64,000 nucleotides of DNA from Solobacterium sp. (GCA_017510405.1 JAFWNG010000025.1:46357-110356), one strand, 5' to 3'. Numbered from the stretch's first letter, positions 1 through 9,973 are shown. Translations and numbers: made by a program. Notes: generated by a model not told the origin, from the sequence alone.

Positions 1-21
1 AGTATTTGGAGGACATAATTT

Positions 22-933
22 ATGCTTCAGGAAAGACTGGAAACTATTCTGAATGGTCTTGATTCATGGCAGTTCCCCGCACCGGTCGAGGATATGCCTC
101 ACGGTGATATGCCGGGAGACAAAGTCATCATTTCCGATGCGCTGATCCCGCACGCACAGACGCTGTTCCGTCTGCTCATCAACGCAATGAAAAACAAAGG
201 GGATGAGAAATACGTTATTTCCATCTTCGGCGGCTCCGGCTCCGGTAAGAGTGTAACGACATCCCTTCTGACCTACTATCTGAACAGTGCCGGCATCCGC
301 GCCTACGCGCTGTCCGGCGACAACTATCCGCGCCGTATCCCGGAATACAACGACGCTGAGCGTGTATCCATCTTCCGTTCCGAAGGCCTGAAAGGTCTCG
401 TCAGAGAAAATGCCTACAGCAAAGACGTACAGGAAGTACTGTCGGATCTCTGGAAGAAAGAAACAGACTCCGATCCGAAGGAAGCCGAAGCGTATCCGTG
501 GCTCAGCATCTACCAGCGCTATGGCAGAGAAGGACTCAAGGGCTACCTCGGCGAAGCGAAGGAACAGGACTATGACCAGATCAACGAAGTACTCGCAGCC
601 TTCAAGCGCGGCGATGAAAAGATCTGGATGAAGCGCATGGGAAGAACCGAAGACGCCAGATGGTACGATCAGATCGACTTCAGCGATACCGACGTTCTTC
701 TGCTGGAATGGACACACAGCGGCTCCGACCAGGTCAAAGGCGTGGATATCTCCATCTGCCTGCGTTCCACACCGGAAGAAACAAAAGCATACCGCCTGTT
801 CCGGGCAAGAGACGGCAAAGCCGACTCCGCATTCGTAACGATGGTACTGGAGATCGAACAGGAGAAGCTTGACCGCAGAATGGAAAATGCCGATATCATT
901 CTGTCCAAAGAAGGAGAGGTTCTGAGACCGTAA
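22..933 (+). CDS. P-loop kinase of the uridine kinase/phosphoribulokinase type, substrate unknown
   Basis: A 303-residue soluble protein. A Walker A loop (GGSGSGKS, about residues 70-77) follows a beta strand (YVISIF), and the next conserved stretch (ALSGDNYPRR, about 94-103) has the Asp expected of kinases in the uridine kinase/phosphoribulokinase/APS kinase superfamily. A second acidic strand (DVLLLEW, about 227-233) fits the Walker B position. The start has a clean GGAGG at 8-12. The next gene, a GH13 phosphorylase, begins one base after the stop, so the two are cotranslated. This suggests the kinase phosphorylates a sugar or small acceptor released or used by that phosphorylase. That link is inference from context. 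Annotation as adenylylsulfate kinase is possible by homology, but no sulfur genes are nearby. Confidence 0.7.
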   Translation: MLQERLETILNGLDSWQFPAPVEDMPHGDMPGDKVIISDALIPHAQTLFRLLINAMKNKGDEKYVISIFGGSGSGKSVTTSLLTYYLNSAGIRAYALSGDNYPRRIPEYNDAERVSIFRSEGLKGLVRENAYSKDVQEVLSDLWKKETDSDPKEAEAYPWLSIYQRYGREGLKGYLGEAKEQDYDQINEVLAAFKRGDEKIWMKRMGRTEDARWYDQIDFSDTDVLLLEWTHSGSDQVKGVDISICLRSTPEETKAYRLFRARDGKADSAFVTMVLEIEQEKLDRRMENADIILSKEGEVLRP

Positions 934-934
934 T

Positions 935-2590
935 ATGGAAACTGCAAAAACAAAAAACGGACCGCTGCTGAATGCGTACTGCGACAGCATGGGCGGACAG
1001 CTTTCCGATATCGTAGCTGTCCTGAAAAAAGAAGACTTCAAAGATACATTTGACTGTTTCTACATTCTTCCGAGTGTATTCAACTGCGACCTTGACCGCG
1101 GCTTCTCCCTGATCAACTACGATCTGAACGAAGCGCTGGCATCCGCGGAAGACATCGAAGAACTGCGCAAACTGCATATCAGCCTGTTGATGGACTTTGT
1201 CCTCAATCATATCTCTGTGCTTTCCCCGCAGTTCCAGGACATCCTGAAGAACGGCGACGCATCAAAGTACCGCGACTTCTTCATTGACTGGAACCGGTTC
1301 TGGGAAGGCTGCGGCGAAATGACGGAAAACGGATATATCCAGCCGAAGGAAGAATACCTCAGCAAGATGTTCTTCCGTAAGGCAGGTCTGCCGATCCTCA
1401 TGGTGCGCTTCCCGGACGGACGCGAAGTCCCCTACTGGAATACGTTCTATCAGGCAGTCAATTATCCGGATCTGGATGCCTATGCGCTGGTGCATGACCT
1501 GGGTCTGCAGTACACCGCAGCTTCCGAGATCGCCGAGATCTTCAACAATTCCGATAAGAATATCAAAACGATCTCATTCGGCAGATGGGATAAGTACAAA
1601 GATATGCTCATCGACTACATCCAGAGCAAACGTACCTATCTCGGACAGATGGACCTGAATATCAAGTCGCCGCTTGTATGGGACTACTACCGGGATACAC
1701 TGGCAAAACTGGCGGGCTACGGTGCTTCCATCGTGCGCCTGGACGCATTTGCCTATGCGCCGAAGGAACCGGGTGAGCGCAACTTCCTGAATGACCCGGG
1801 CACATGGGATCTGCTGGAACAGATCCACGATATTGCAAAGCAGTATGATCTGACGCTTCTGCCGGAGATCCACGCTTCTTATGAAGAAAAGATCTACCAG
1901 ACACTGGCAGACAAGGGATACATGGTATATGACTTCTTCCTGCCGGGACTGATCATCGACGCATTCGAGCGGAAGAACGGAACGATCCTGAAACAGTGGA
2001 TGGATGAGGTCATCGAAAAGAAGATCTCCACCGTGAACATGCTTGGCTGCCACGACGGCATTCCGCTTCTCGATCTGAAGGGATTACTGCCGGAAGAAAG
2101 CATCCGCAATCTGATCGATGTCACCGTCGCAAGAGGCGGCTATGTCAAAGACCTGCACGGTGCCAAGAACGTCTACTACCAGGTCAACGCGACATATTAC
2201 AGCGCTCTGGGAGAGAGCGACCAGAGAATGTTAATGGCGCGTGCCCTGCAGCTGTTCATGCCGGGCAAACCGCAGATCTGGTATCTTGACCTGTTTGCCG
2301 GAAAGAACGACTACGAAGGCATGCGCAGGGCCGGTGAAGGCGGACACAAGGAGATCAACCGTACAAATCTGACCATGGAACAGATCGAAGAGTGCCTGCA
2401 GAAGCCGGTCGTTCAGAAACAGCTGGAAATGCTGCGTTTCCGCAACACCTGCGCTATCTTCTCCGAAGATGCAGAGATCTCCTCTGAGCTGAACGGTCCG
2501 GAAATGACCATCACCTGGAAGAATGCCTGCGGAAAAGCTCAGCTGAAGCTCAACTTCGAGACAGAAGACTTCCAGATCACCACAGAATAA
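935..2590 (+). CDS. GH13 subfamily 18 glycoside phosphorylase (sucrose phosphorylase-like)
   Basis: 551 residues with the GH13 alpha-amylase barrel in its sucrose phosphorylase variant. Visible landmarks are DFVLNHIS (about 90), DLNIKSP (about 238), the nucleophile Asp in VRLDAFAYA (about 268), the acid/base Glu in LLPEIH (about 311) and the transition-state Asp in GCHDGIPLLD (about 373). Family members split an alpha-glucoside such as sucrose, sucrose 6'-phosphate, glucosylglycerol or glucosylglycerate with phosphate, giving glucose 1-phosphate. Which substrate applies cannot be read here. The gene starts directly after the kinase stop, is followed by a terminator, and is then followed by a PfkB sugar-phosphate kinase. 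A sucrose 6'-phosphate route feeding fructose 6-phosphate is attractive but unproven. No signal peptide, so cytoplasmic. Confidence 0.85.
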   Translation: METAKTKNGPLLNAYCDSMGGQLSDIVAVLKKEDFKDTFDCFYILPSVFNCDLDRGFSLINYDLNEALASAEDIEELRKLHISLLMDFVLNHISVLSPQFQDILKNGDASKYRDFFIDWNRFWEGCGEMTENGYIQPKEEYLSKMFFRKAGLPILMVRFPDGREVPYWNTFYQAVNYPDLDAYALVHDLGLQYTAASEIAEIFNNSDKNIKTISFGRWDKYKDMLIDYIQSKRTYLGQMDLNIKSPLVWDYYRDTLAKLAGYGASIVRLDAFAYAPKEPGERNFLNDPGTWDLLEQIHDIAKQYDLTLLPEIHASYEEKIYQTLADKGYMVYDFFLPGLIIDAFERKNGTILKQWMDEVIEKKISTVNMLGCHDGIPLLDLKGLLPEESIRNLIDVTVARGGYVKDLHGAKNVYYQVNATYYSALGESDQRMLMARALQLFMPGKPQIWYLDLFAGKNDYEGMRRAGEGGHKEINRTNLTMEQIEECLQKPVVQKQLEMLRFRNTCAIFSEDAEISSELNGPEMTITWKNACGKAQLKLNFETEDFQITTE

Positions 2591-2599
2591 CCTGTACCA

Positions 2600-2626
2600 A
2601 GCATCCGGATCGCCGGATGCTTTTTC
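2600..2626 (+). terminator. Rho-independent terminator after the GH13 gene
   Basis: The arms AGCATCCGG and CCGGATGCT form a 9-bp stem with a 4-base loop, followed by a run of T. It separates the kinase-phosphorylase pair from the pfkB-type gene. Confidence 0.85.
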
Positions 2627-2685
2627 TCTGCCTGTATGATCCTGCCAAATTCGTATATAGTAGAGACAGAAAAGAGGTAACACCT

Positions 2686-3585
2686 ATGATCTATACCGTT
2701 ACACTGAATCCTGCTCTGGATTATGTCATACAGGTCGACCATTTCCGTCCCGGTCAGATCAACCGCAATAAATCAGAGAATATATACTTCGGCGGAAAAG
2801 GCATCAACGTCTCCTGCATCCTGCGGGAACTTGGTCTGGAAAGCACTGCCCTCGGCTTTATTGCCGGATTCACCGGCCGGGCGCTGAGTGACGGACTGAA
2901 CAATATGGGGATCGTTTCAGACTTCATTACGGCAGAAGAAGGCATGACGCGGATCAACGTCAAAATGAAATCGGATGAGGAAACGGAGATCAACGGCACC
3001 GGGCCTCTGATCACAGAAGAAAACTTCGAAGCGCTGAAACAGAAGATTCGCGCACTGAAAGCCGGCGATATGCTTGTACTTTCCGGCAGTATTCCCTCAT
3101 GCATGCAGAGCGATACGTATGAGAAGATCATCGAATGCCTGTCCCCGGACGTACGCCTGGTCGTGGACGCTGAAAAAGATCTGCTTCTGAAGATTCTGAA
3201 GTACAGACCGTTCCTGATCAAACCGAATAATCTTGAACTTGGCGCAATGTTCGACACGGTTCTCGCTTCGGAAGAAGAGATCGTACACTGCGCAAGAAAG
3301 CTGCAGGAACGCGGTGCGCGCAATGTACTTGTTTCCATGGCGAAAGACGGTGCGCTTCTGCTGGATGAAGAAGGAAATGTCAGCCGGATCGGCGTTGCGA
3401 AAGGAACCGTGGTCAATTCCGTAGGCGCCGGCGATTCCATGGTGGCAGGCTTCCTTGCCGGTTACCTGAAGACCGGTGATTATGCCTATGCGCTGAAACT
3501 GGGTACTGCCTGCGGCGGTGCGACTGCCTTCCATTCCGGACTTGCGACAAAAGAACAGATCGAGGAAGTCCTCAGCACACTGTAA
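2686..3585 (+). CDS. PfkB-family sugar-phosphate kinase (1-phosphofructokinase / tagatose-6-phosphate kinase type)
   Basis: 299 residues. The N-terminus MIYTVTLNPALDYV and the GGKGINVS stretch are those of the FruK/LacC branch of PfkB kinases. The C-terminal anion-hole motif VNSVGAGDSMVAGF carries the catalytic Asp. These enzymes phosphorylate fructose 1-phosphate, tagatose 6-phosphate or fructose 6-phosphate with ATP. ATG 2686 is chosen because AAAGAGG lies 7-15 bases upstream and it gives the canonical family N-terminus; a longer reading from 2617 would run through the preceding terminator. No PTS or FruR neighbour is present, so assignment specifically to fruK is not safe. The gene is monocistronic between two terminators. 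Confidence 0.85.
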   Translation: MIYTVTLNPALDYVIQVDHFRPGQINRNKSENIYFGGKGINVSCILRELGLESTALGFIAGFTGRALSDGLNNMGIVSDFITAEEGMTRINVKMKSDEETEINGTGPLITEENFEALKQKIRALKAGDMLVLSGSIPSCMQSDTYEKIIECLSPDVRLVVDAEKDLLLKILKYRPFLIKPNNLELGAMFDTVLASEEEIVHCARKLQERGARNVLVSMAKDGALLLDEEGNVSRIGVAKGTVVNSVGAGDSMVAGFLAGYLKTGDYAYALKLGTACGGATAFHSGLATKEQIEEVLSTL

Positions 3586-3598
3586 GTTTGTTTATTAA

Positions 3599-3631
3599 AA
3601 CGACGGAGTACTCTGACCCCGTCGTTTTTTC
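3599..3631. terminator. Convergent terminator between pfkB-type gene and 3638-3952
   Basis: AACGACGG pairs with CCGTCGTT around an 11-base loop, with a T run on the plus side and an A run on the left that also serves the minus strand. Confidence 0.85.
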
Positions 3632-3637
3632 TTTGGA

Positions 3638-3952
3638 TCACTCAAACGTATCCATTTCTTCCAGTTTTCGGACGAACTCTTTCATTGTACGGATCTCCGG
3701 AAAACTGATGTAGTATTCTTTCTGATAGGAATCGATCAGATCATTCAAATCCTGTGCGGCATACTCCCACGAATCGGATCGAAGCAGTCCCCGCCGGTGA
3801 TAATGTCGCTTCAGATACTCAAAATCGAACGGTTCTTTGCCATTTTGTTCTGCTTCGGCGATCTTCTTCTGCAGATACGCTTTGTCTGATTCTTCGATCT
3901 TTTCCAGTTCAGCAAGAATATCGAAGGCAAAATCTTTACTGTCTGTTTCCAT
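3638..3952 (-). CDS. Small acidic/charged protein of unknown function
   Basis: 104 residues, not recognised. It is soluble and rich in Glu, Asp, Lys and Tyr, with a predicted helical first half and a second half containing YHRRGLLRSDSWEYAAQDLNDLIDSYQKEYY. It follows the GH1 gene, whose TGA stop is read in the same frame. The junction reads TGA GTG ATG, so a GTG start at 3955 is also possible. The spacing implies translational coupling with the glycosidase, so a regulatory or accessory role in beta-glucoside use is possible, but nothing in the sequence shows it. Confidence 0.6.
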   Translation of the reverse strand: METDSKDFAFDILAELEKIEESDKAYLQKKIAEAEQNGKEPFDFEYLKRHYHRRGLLRSDSWEYAAQDLNDLIDSYQKEYYISFPEIRTMKEFVRKLEEMDTFE

Positions 3953-3955
3953 CAC

Positions 3956-5449
<1,494 letters not shown>

Positions 5450-5473
5450 TCATGTCCTTTCTCTGTTAATAGA

Positions 5474-5500
5474 ATTATAGCAAGAATTCCCCTCTGTCAT
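5474..5500 (-). promoter_or_regulatory. Promoter of the GH1 gene
   Basis: On the minus strand, ATGACA (5495-5500) and a perfect TATAAT (5474-5479) are separated by 15 bases. The spacing is short, but the position is right, about 30 bases above the start codon. Confidence 0.6.
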
Positions 5501-5516
5501 ATGTATTGCCGCAGAT

Positions 5517-5551
5517 AAAAAAACTTACAGCAGATCGTACCTGCTGTAAGT
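5517..5551 (-). terminator. Terminator of the ferredoxin/alcohol dehydrogenase operon
   Basis: A perfect 11-bp stem (ACTTACAGCAG / CTGCTGTAAGT) with a 7-base loop and seven T on the minus strand, ten bases beyond the EFR1 stop codon. Confidence 0.93.
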
Positions 5552-5560
5552 CTTATCAGC

Positions 5561-6334
5561 TCAGTTCTGGCTATTGGAACGTATGATCTCTGCCAGCTGT
5601 ATATTCGGATTGCGGTAACGCGCATTCGGATTCTTTTCCTTCAGCACAGCGTACCCGATCGCTTTCTGCGGGCAGGCATGGATACAGGACATACAGCCGA
5701 TGCAGTCTGCATAATCATATACTGCTCTGCCTTCGGATACCCGGATACATCCCTTCGGACATACGCGTGTGCAGATTCCGCAGCCGATACATTTATCCGA
5801 CACCCTGTATCTCGGTTTCTCAATGGAGGCGCTGTAGTCGATCGCATTGGCTTTGTAGCCAAGATAGAAGTCGACCTCTTCCTGTGCCGCAGGCTGAATG
5901 TATTTTTTTCTTTCTTCCAGGTCTTTCCGGATCACAGCAAGATGCTCATCCACGTTCTTTTCCGGATCAATGCGTCTCTGTTCTTCCATATCGAAGACCG
6001 GCAGAGCGTTGTCCAGCATCTTGATCGTGTTGAAATAGTCGATATGTCTGCCGTTCGTTTCGAAATACTCCGCATTTCGCGCGGCACATCCACCCTCGTG
6101 CATACCGTAAGTCATTACGATATAGAAATACTCTGTTTCGAACCGGGAACTCAGAATGAAGTCCTTCACGATCACAGGAACATCGAACTCATACAGCGGA
6201 CATACGATTCCGATTCTGTCAGCTTTATACTGTCTGTTTTCTTTTTTCAGTTCCTGGGGAATACTGTACAGATCGTTGTCAAACTGTTTTGCGGCATAAA
6301 GACTGTTACCGGTACCTGTAAAATAGAACAGCAT
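5561..6334 (-). CDS. EFR1-type flavodoxin-ferredoxin fusion protein
   Basis: 257 residues. The N-terminal half begins MLFYFTGTGNSLYAAK, a flavodoxin-like FMN phosphate loop. The C-terminal part carries two 4Fe-4S ferredoxin motifs, CIGCGICTRVCPKGC (about 180) and CIGCMSCIHACPQKA (about 209). Proteins of this EFR1 family are predicted electron carriers in anaerobes and are often encoded beside oxidoreductases. Here it follows the iron alcohol dehydrogenase by 15 bases in the same operon, so it probably exchanges electrons in the same redox pathway (inference). Cytoplasmic; no signal sequence. Confidence 0.85.
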   Translation of the reverse strand: MLFYFTGTGNSLYAAKQFDNDLYSIPQELKKENRQYKADRIGIVCPLYEFDVPVIVKDFILSSRFETEYFYIVMTYGMHEGGCAARNAEYFETNGRHIDYFNTIKMLDNALPVFDMEEQRRIDPEKNVDEHLAVIRKDLEERKKYIQPAAQEEVDFYLGYKANAIDYSASIEKPRYRVSDKCIGCGICTRVCPKGCIRVSEGRAVYDYADCIGCMSCIHACPQKAIGYAVLKEKNPNARYRNPNIQLAEIIRSNSQN

Positions 6335-6349
6335 TTCAGTTTTCTCCTT

Positions 6350-7507
6350 TTATCTGCAGGAGAGGATGATCTCACAAATCTCTTCTCTGGAAAGCTGTCG
6401 GACATTGGTCGTTGAAACATTGCATGTCTCCGCAACAGCAGAAGCAGTCTCCTCTGTCACTTCGATGCCGGCTTCTGAGAACGTCTCCGGCAGTTTCAGA
6501 CAGCGGATAAATTCCCGCAGTTCCGCAATTCCCTCTTTTGCTGTTTCGATGTCTGTTTTTCCGTCCGGATCAACACCCATGACATTCACTGCGAAGCGCG
6601 CAAACAGCGCCGGATCGTCCTCCACGATATGGTCGTAATAGACCGGCTGGAGGATGGCAAGCTGCAGACCGTGTGTCGCGTGCGTATAAGCCGCAAGCAT
6701 ATTTTCAATGCCGTGTGCCTGGAAGTCGCCAGGAACGCCGGTATAGAAGCTGAAGGACTGGATCAGGGAAGAATCCCACATCAGATTTGAGCGGATCTCC
6801 TTACTGTCCGGATCGTTCATCAGTGCTCTGCCGTTGCGGATAATATTCCGCATAAGCGCTTCGTTGATCTCATCCCACACATTGGTGCCTCGGCCGAAGT
6901 AGGTTTCCATGCAGTGGCTCAGGGAATCGTACACACCCGGCGTAAATACACGCAGCGGGATCGTCATCAGGTATGCCGGATCCTCGATCACGAAATCGGC
7001 ATACGGACCGACAAATGTTTTCTTCTCGTGGGTCTTCTCATTGGTGCATGCCCCGAGATGATCCATCTCAGCGCCGGCACCGGAGATCGTCAGGATAACC
7101 GCAAACTTTCCCATCTTTTCCGGAATATGGTGCCTGACCATCTCTTCTTCCCAGATATCTCCCTCGATCTCTGCGCCGGCCGCCATGATCTTGGTGCTGT
7201 CGACGACTGAGCCTCCTCCCAGAGCGATCATGAGATCAATGTTTTCTTTTTTATACAATGCGATGCCTTCCTGGATCTTTGCATACGACGGACTGGATGC
7301 GACACCGCCGAATTCGAAGACGTTCTTTCCGCATTCTTCCAGCGTTTTCTTTACTTCATCCAGTACTCCGCTGCGCTTTACAGATCCGCCGCCGTAGACG
7401 ATCATGATGTTCTTCCCGTACTTTTTCATTTCCTGCGGCAGATATTTCCGGACACCGTTTTCTTCAAAATATACCTTTACCGGCATATGGTAGATAAAGC
7501 TCTGCAT
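6350..7507 (-). CDS. Iron-containing alcohol dehydrogenase (butanol dehydrogenase-like)
   Basis: 385 residues. The nucleotide-binding loop GGGSVVDSTK (about 97-106) is characteristic of group III Fe-dependent alcohol dehydrogenases. The metal-binding histidines lie in the HCMET (about 207) and AHGIENMLAAYTHATHG (about 266-282) segments. It would interconvert an aldehyde and an alcohol with NAD(P)H, as in butanol dehydrogenases of the YqdH/BdhA type. The start has GGAGGTGA just upstream, and a promoter (7533-7561) lies between it and the LysR gene. Substrate not determinable. Confidence 0.9.
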   Translation of the reverse strand: MQSFIYHMPVKVYFEENGVRKYLPQEMKKYGKNIMIVYGGGSVKRSGVLDEVKKTLEECGKNVFEFGGVASSPSYAKIQEGIALYKKENIDLMIALGGGSVVDSTKIMAAGAEIEGDIWEEEMVRHHIPEKMGKFAVILTISGAGAEMDHLGACTNEKTHEKKTFVGPYADFVIEDPAYLMTIPLRVFTPGVYDSLSHCMETYFGRGTNVWDEINEALMRNIIRNGRALMNDPDSKEIRSNLMWDSSLIQSFSFYTGVPGDFQAHGIENMLAAYTHATHGLQLAILQPVYYDHIVEDDPALFARFAVNVMGVDPDGKTDIETAKEGIAELREFIRCLKLPETFSEAGIEVTEETASAVAETCNVSTTNVRQLSREEICEIILSCR

Positions 7508-7532
7508 ACGTTCACCTCCGTTGTTACAGTCA

Positions 7533-7561
7533 CAGTATGCATCTGTTTTAACGAAATGTGA
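7533..7561 (-). promoter_or_regulatory. Promoter of the alcohol dehydrogenase/EFR1 operon
   Basis: Minus-strand TTCACA (7556-7561), 17-base spacer, CATACT (7533-7538). The -35 matches five of six consensus bases. It lies in the 69-base gap after the LysR gene. Confidence 0.5.
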
Positions 7562-7576
7562 AATGCCTATATCAAA

Positions 7577-8446
7577 TCATTTGCCATGTACATTCTGAAT
7601 GCCAAACAGAGAGAGGAATTCCTGCATCACAGGACTGTACGCGGGAGAAGACCTCCAGATCAGGGAAGCAGAAGCTGTTCTCTTCGGATGAAGCGGTATA
7701 AATACCAGATCATCTCCGACATACTTCTTTGTTTCCAGACAGATCGCTACCCAGTCGCTGTTCGCTGTCAGGATCATCGCATTCCGGAACAGTGTATATG
7801 CTGCGGCAATATGCAGCCCGGAACCGAGCCACTCACGGATATCGTTGCGCAGCCGGCTGTTCTCCGGCACGATCAGCTGTTCATCCATCAGATCACTGCC
7901 GGTAACGTATTCTCTGCCCGCAAGCCGGTGATTCCGGCTGACGAGGATCCCCCATGGTTCTTCTGTATTCAGATTGAATACTTCATATTTCATCGTATTC
8001 GCCGACTGTACAATAAATCCAATATCCGCTGTTCCCTTATCAATGGCACTGCAGATCTCTTCTGCATTTCCGGAATGAATATGAAACAGAACCTTCGGAT
8101 GTTTCTGATGGAACTCCCGGATCTTATCACCGATGATATCAAAAGATTCGATCTCACCTGCCGCAAGATACAAATCTCCTTCCAGTTCATTTGTTTCGAA
8201 ATGATCTGCTTTGGCTTTCGAATAGAGCCGCAGGATATCCTGAGCGGTCTGACGGAACAGTACGCCTTCTTCCGTCAGGATCACCTTCTTGTTTGTGCGT
8301 ATAAACAGCTGTCTGCCGATCTCTTCTTCGAGATCCATCAGCTGCCGGGATATTGTCGGCTGTGATACATGAAGTATTTCTGCCGCGTGGGATATGTTTT
8401 CTTCTTCTGCGACGGTAAGATAGTATTCCAGTACTCTGAGATCCAT
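7577..8446 (-). CDS. LysR-family transcriptional regulator
   Basis: 289 residues. The start MDLRVLEYYLTVAEEENISHAAE gives the standard LysR N-terminus. The winged helix-turn-helix spans residues 1-60 (ILHVSQPTISRQLMDLEEEIG) and a periplasmic-binding-like effector domain follows. ATG 8446 has AAAGGA eight bases upstream. The longer reading from 8521 would translate through the operator-like palindrome and has no ribosome site. It lies between the cupin gene and the dehydrogenase operon in the same direction, so it probably controls one or both. Effector unknown. Confidence 0.93.
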   Translation of the reverse strand: MDLRVLEYYLTVAEEENISHAAEILHVSQPTISRQLMDLEEEIGRQLFIRTNKKVILTEEGVLFRQTAQDILRLYSKAKADHFETNELEGDLYLAAGEIESFDIIGDKIREFHQKHPKVLFHIHSGNAEEICSAIDKGTADIGFIVQSANTMKYEVFNLNTEEPWGILVSRNHRLAGREYVTGSDLMDEQLIVPENSRLRNDIREWLGSGLHIAAAYTLFRNAMILTANSDWVAICLETKKYVGDDLVFIPLHPKRTASASLIWRSSPAYSPVMQEFLSLFGIQNVHGK

Positions 8447-8470
8447 ATACGTATTCCTTTGCTTACGGAC

Positions 8471-8517
8471 ATTATAAACCCCTGCACTGCCATACATATG
8501 TATGAACTGTGCAGGGG
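8471..8517 (-). promoter_or_regulatory. LysR gene promoter with nested palindromes
   Basis: A perfect TATAAT on the minus strand (8471-8476) lies 25 bases before the LysR start. Upstream sit a perfect 14-base palindrome CATACATATGTATG (8491-8504), and outside it CCCCTGCAC (8479-8487) pairing with GTGCAGGGG (8509-8517). The inner palindrome covers the -35 region, as expected of an autoregulatory operator. The outer stem could also end cupin transcription, but its T tail is poor. Confidence 0.5.
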
Positions 8518-8541
8518 TCATATCAATCAGCTTTTAATGTT

Positions 8542-8955
8542 TCAGCCTTCCAGGGCATTATACTGTTCGTCACTCACCGGTTCCAGCCATTCGTGGCTGC
8601 CTTCCACGGTTCTGGACATCACGGAAAGATGGGAGAACCAGGAATCTTTCGCCGCACCGTGCCAGTGCTTGACGCCGAGCGGTATTTCCACGACGGACCC
8701 GGGAACCATTTTCACCGGTTCCTTTCCCCATTCCTGATACCAGCCTTCGCCGCCGACACAGACAAGGATCTGCTGACAGCCGTTATGGATGTGCCAGTTA
8801 TTGCGGCATCCCGGTTCAAATGTCACGTTGGCGATATCTGTCTGTGCGTCCGGCCCGGTCAGGGAAGCCAGGAATGTCCTGCCGGTAAAATACTGACTTA
8901 CCGGATTCTTTCCGCCGATCGGGAAAGGGGATAATTCTTTCATTACGTCTGTCAT
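8542..8955 (-). CDS. Cupin-fold protein
   Basis: 137 residues, a single cupin beta-barrel. The metal-binding motif 1 is visible as the stretch with WHIHNGCQQILVCVGGEGW (about 54-72) and motif 2 as PGSVVEIPLGVKHWHGA (about 84-100). The His residues (HIH, HWH) imply a metal ion. Members of this small cupin group are often encoded with LysR regulators and oxidoreductases and are commonly given only a general name. A function such as lactone or enol handling is not shown here. AAGGAAAAG precedes the start at 8955; a second ATG lies at 8943. Confidence 0.85.
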   Translation of the reverse strand: MTDVMKELSPFPIGGKNPVSQYFTGRTFLASLTGPDAQTDIANVTFEPGCRNNWHIHNGCQQILVCVGGEGWYQEWGKEPVKMVPGSVVEIPLGVKHWHGAAKDSWFSHLSVMSRTVEGSHEWLEPVSDEQYNALEG

Positions 8956-8985
8956 TGTCTTTTCCTTTCTTCTTTTTCTGTCTGA

Positions 8986-9825
8986 TTAACGGATCACGAT
9001 GTTTCCTTTCGCATCCGGGTCATCCATAATAATCTCTTTGACGCCTGCTGTTGTAATCGTACCGCATTTCGGATTCTTGATGCTTTCAACGACATTGGTG
9101 ATCTCTGCTTCGACTTCGGATTTTTCAAAGGCCAGATCGGCATCGATCATCTGACAGTTGATCATACGGAGCCCTTTGCAGTAGCACAGCGGCTGTGTAC
9201 CGATGATCGTGCAGTTTTCAAATGTTACATTCTCACAGTACCATGCCAGGTATTCGCCTTTGATCACACTGTTTCTTACAACTACATTTTTTGCATGCCA
9301 GAACGCATCTTTGGTATCAAAATTACAGTTGTTGAACTCGGAATCTTCAATATACTGGAACGAATACTTTCCCTTCAGCGTCACATTGTCAAACTTGAGA
9401 TGATCAGAACGCATCATGAAGTATTCCCCTTCAGCGTGACTGTCTTTCATCCGGATCGTACGAACCGACCAGCCGAATTCTGTAGAAACAATATCGCTGT
9501 CTTCGATCGTCACGTCAGCGCATTCCCGCAGCGCTTTGATCCCATGCATTTTTGTTCCGCTGATTCGGATATCTTCGGAATACCAGAGCGCTGCCCGGCA
9601 CAGTTCCGTCATTTCACTGTTTTCAATACGCAGATGCGCATCGTGCCAGAACGGATACCGGAGATTGAAATAACTGTCCTTTACTGTGATGTTTCTTCCC
9701 TCTTTCAGAGCGCTTTCCCCGTCTGCCGGACCGTCGAAACGGCAGTTGCTTACTTCTATATCATCGCTTCCGTATAAAGCACGTTCTTCATCAAACTGCA
9801 TGTCCGAATACTTCTTCATATCCAA
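8986..9825 (-). CDS. DUF3737 family right-handed beta-helix protein
   Basis: 279 residues made almost wholly of about 20-residue rungs such as ITVKDSYFNL, LRIENSEM, VTIEDSDI, VVVRNSVI and VTFENCTI, the pattern of a parallel beta helix. The overall sequence matches the DUF3737 family, common in gut Firmicutes, with no known activity. No signal peptide, so cytoplasmic, unlike most beta-helix polysaccharide lyases. It lies 30 bases before the cupin gene and is probably cotranscribed with it. AGGAGG lies 11 bases before the start (at 9831-9836 on the minus strand). Confidence 0.85.
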   Translation of the reverse strand: MDMKKYSDMQFDEERALYGSDDIEVSNCRFDGPADGESALKEGRNITVKDSYFNLRYPFWHDAHLRIENSEMTELCRAALWYSEDIRISGTKMHGIKALRECADVTIEDSDIVSTEFGWSVRTIRMKDSHAEGEYFMMRSDHLKFDNVTLKGKYSFQYIEDSEFNNCNFDTKDAFWHAKNVVVRNSVIKGEYLAWYCENVTFENCTIIGTQPLCYCKGLRMINCQMIDADLAFEKSEVEAEITNVVESIKNPKCGTITTAGVKEIIMDDPDAKGNIVIR

Positions 9826-9882
9826 TACCTCCTGTATGCTGCACCTATATTCAAATACATTTTTCAGATATACACAAATGCT

Positions 9883-9915
9883 TATAATTCATATCATACT
9901 ATGCGTAATATGAAT
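9883..9915. promoter_or_regulatory. Divergent promoter region with inverted repeat
   Basis: Between the DUF3737 gene and the amidohydrolase. A plus-strand TATAAT (9883-9888) overlaps one arm of a perfect 8-bp inverted repeat, ATTCATAT (9887-9894) and ATATGAAT (9908-9915), spaced by 13 bases. It looks like an operator that could govern both directions. The -35 elements are weak. Confidence 0.4.
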
Positions 9916-9973
9916 AGCAGTTACCGGTAAGAACATGCCGCGTATGATACCATGAAAGCAGGGAGTTAATTAT

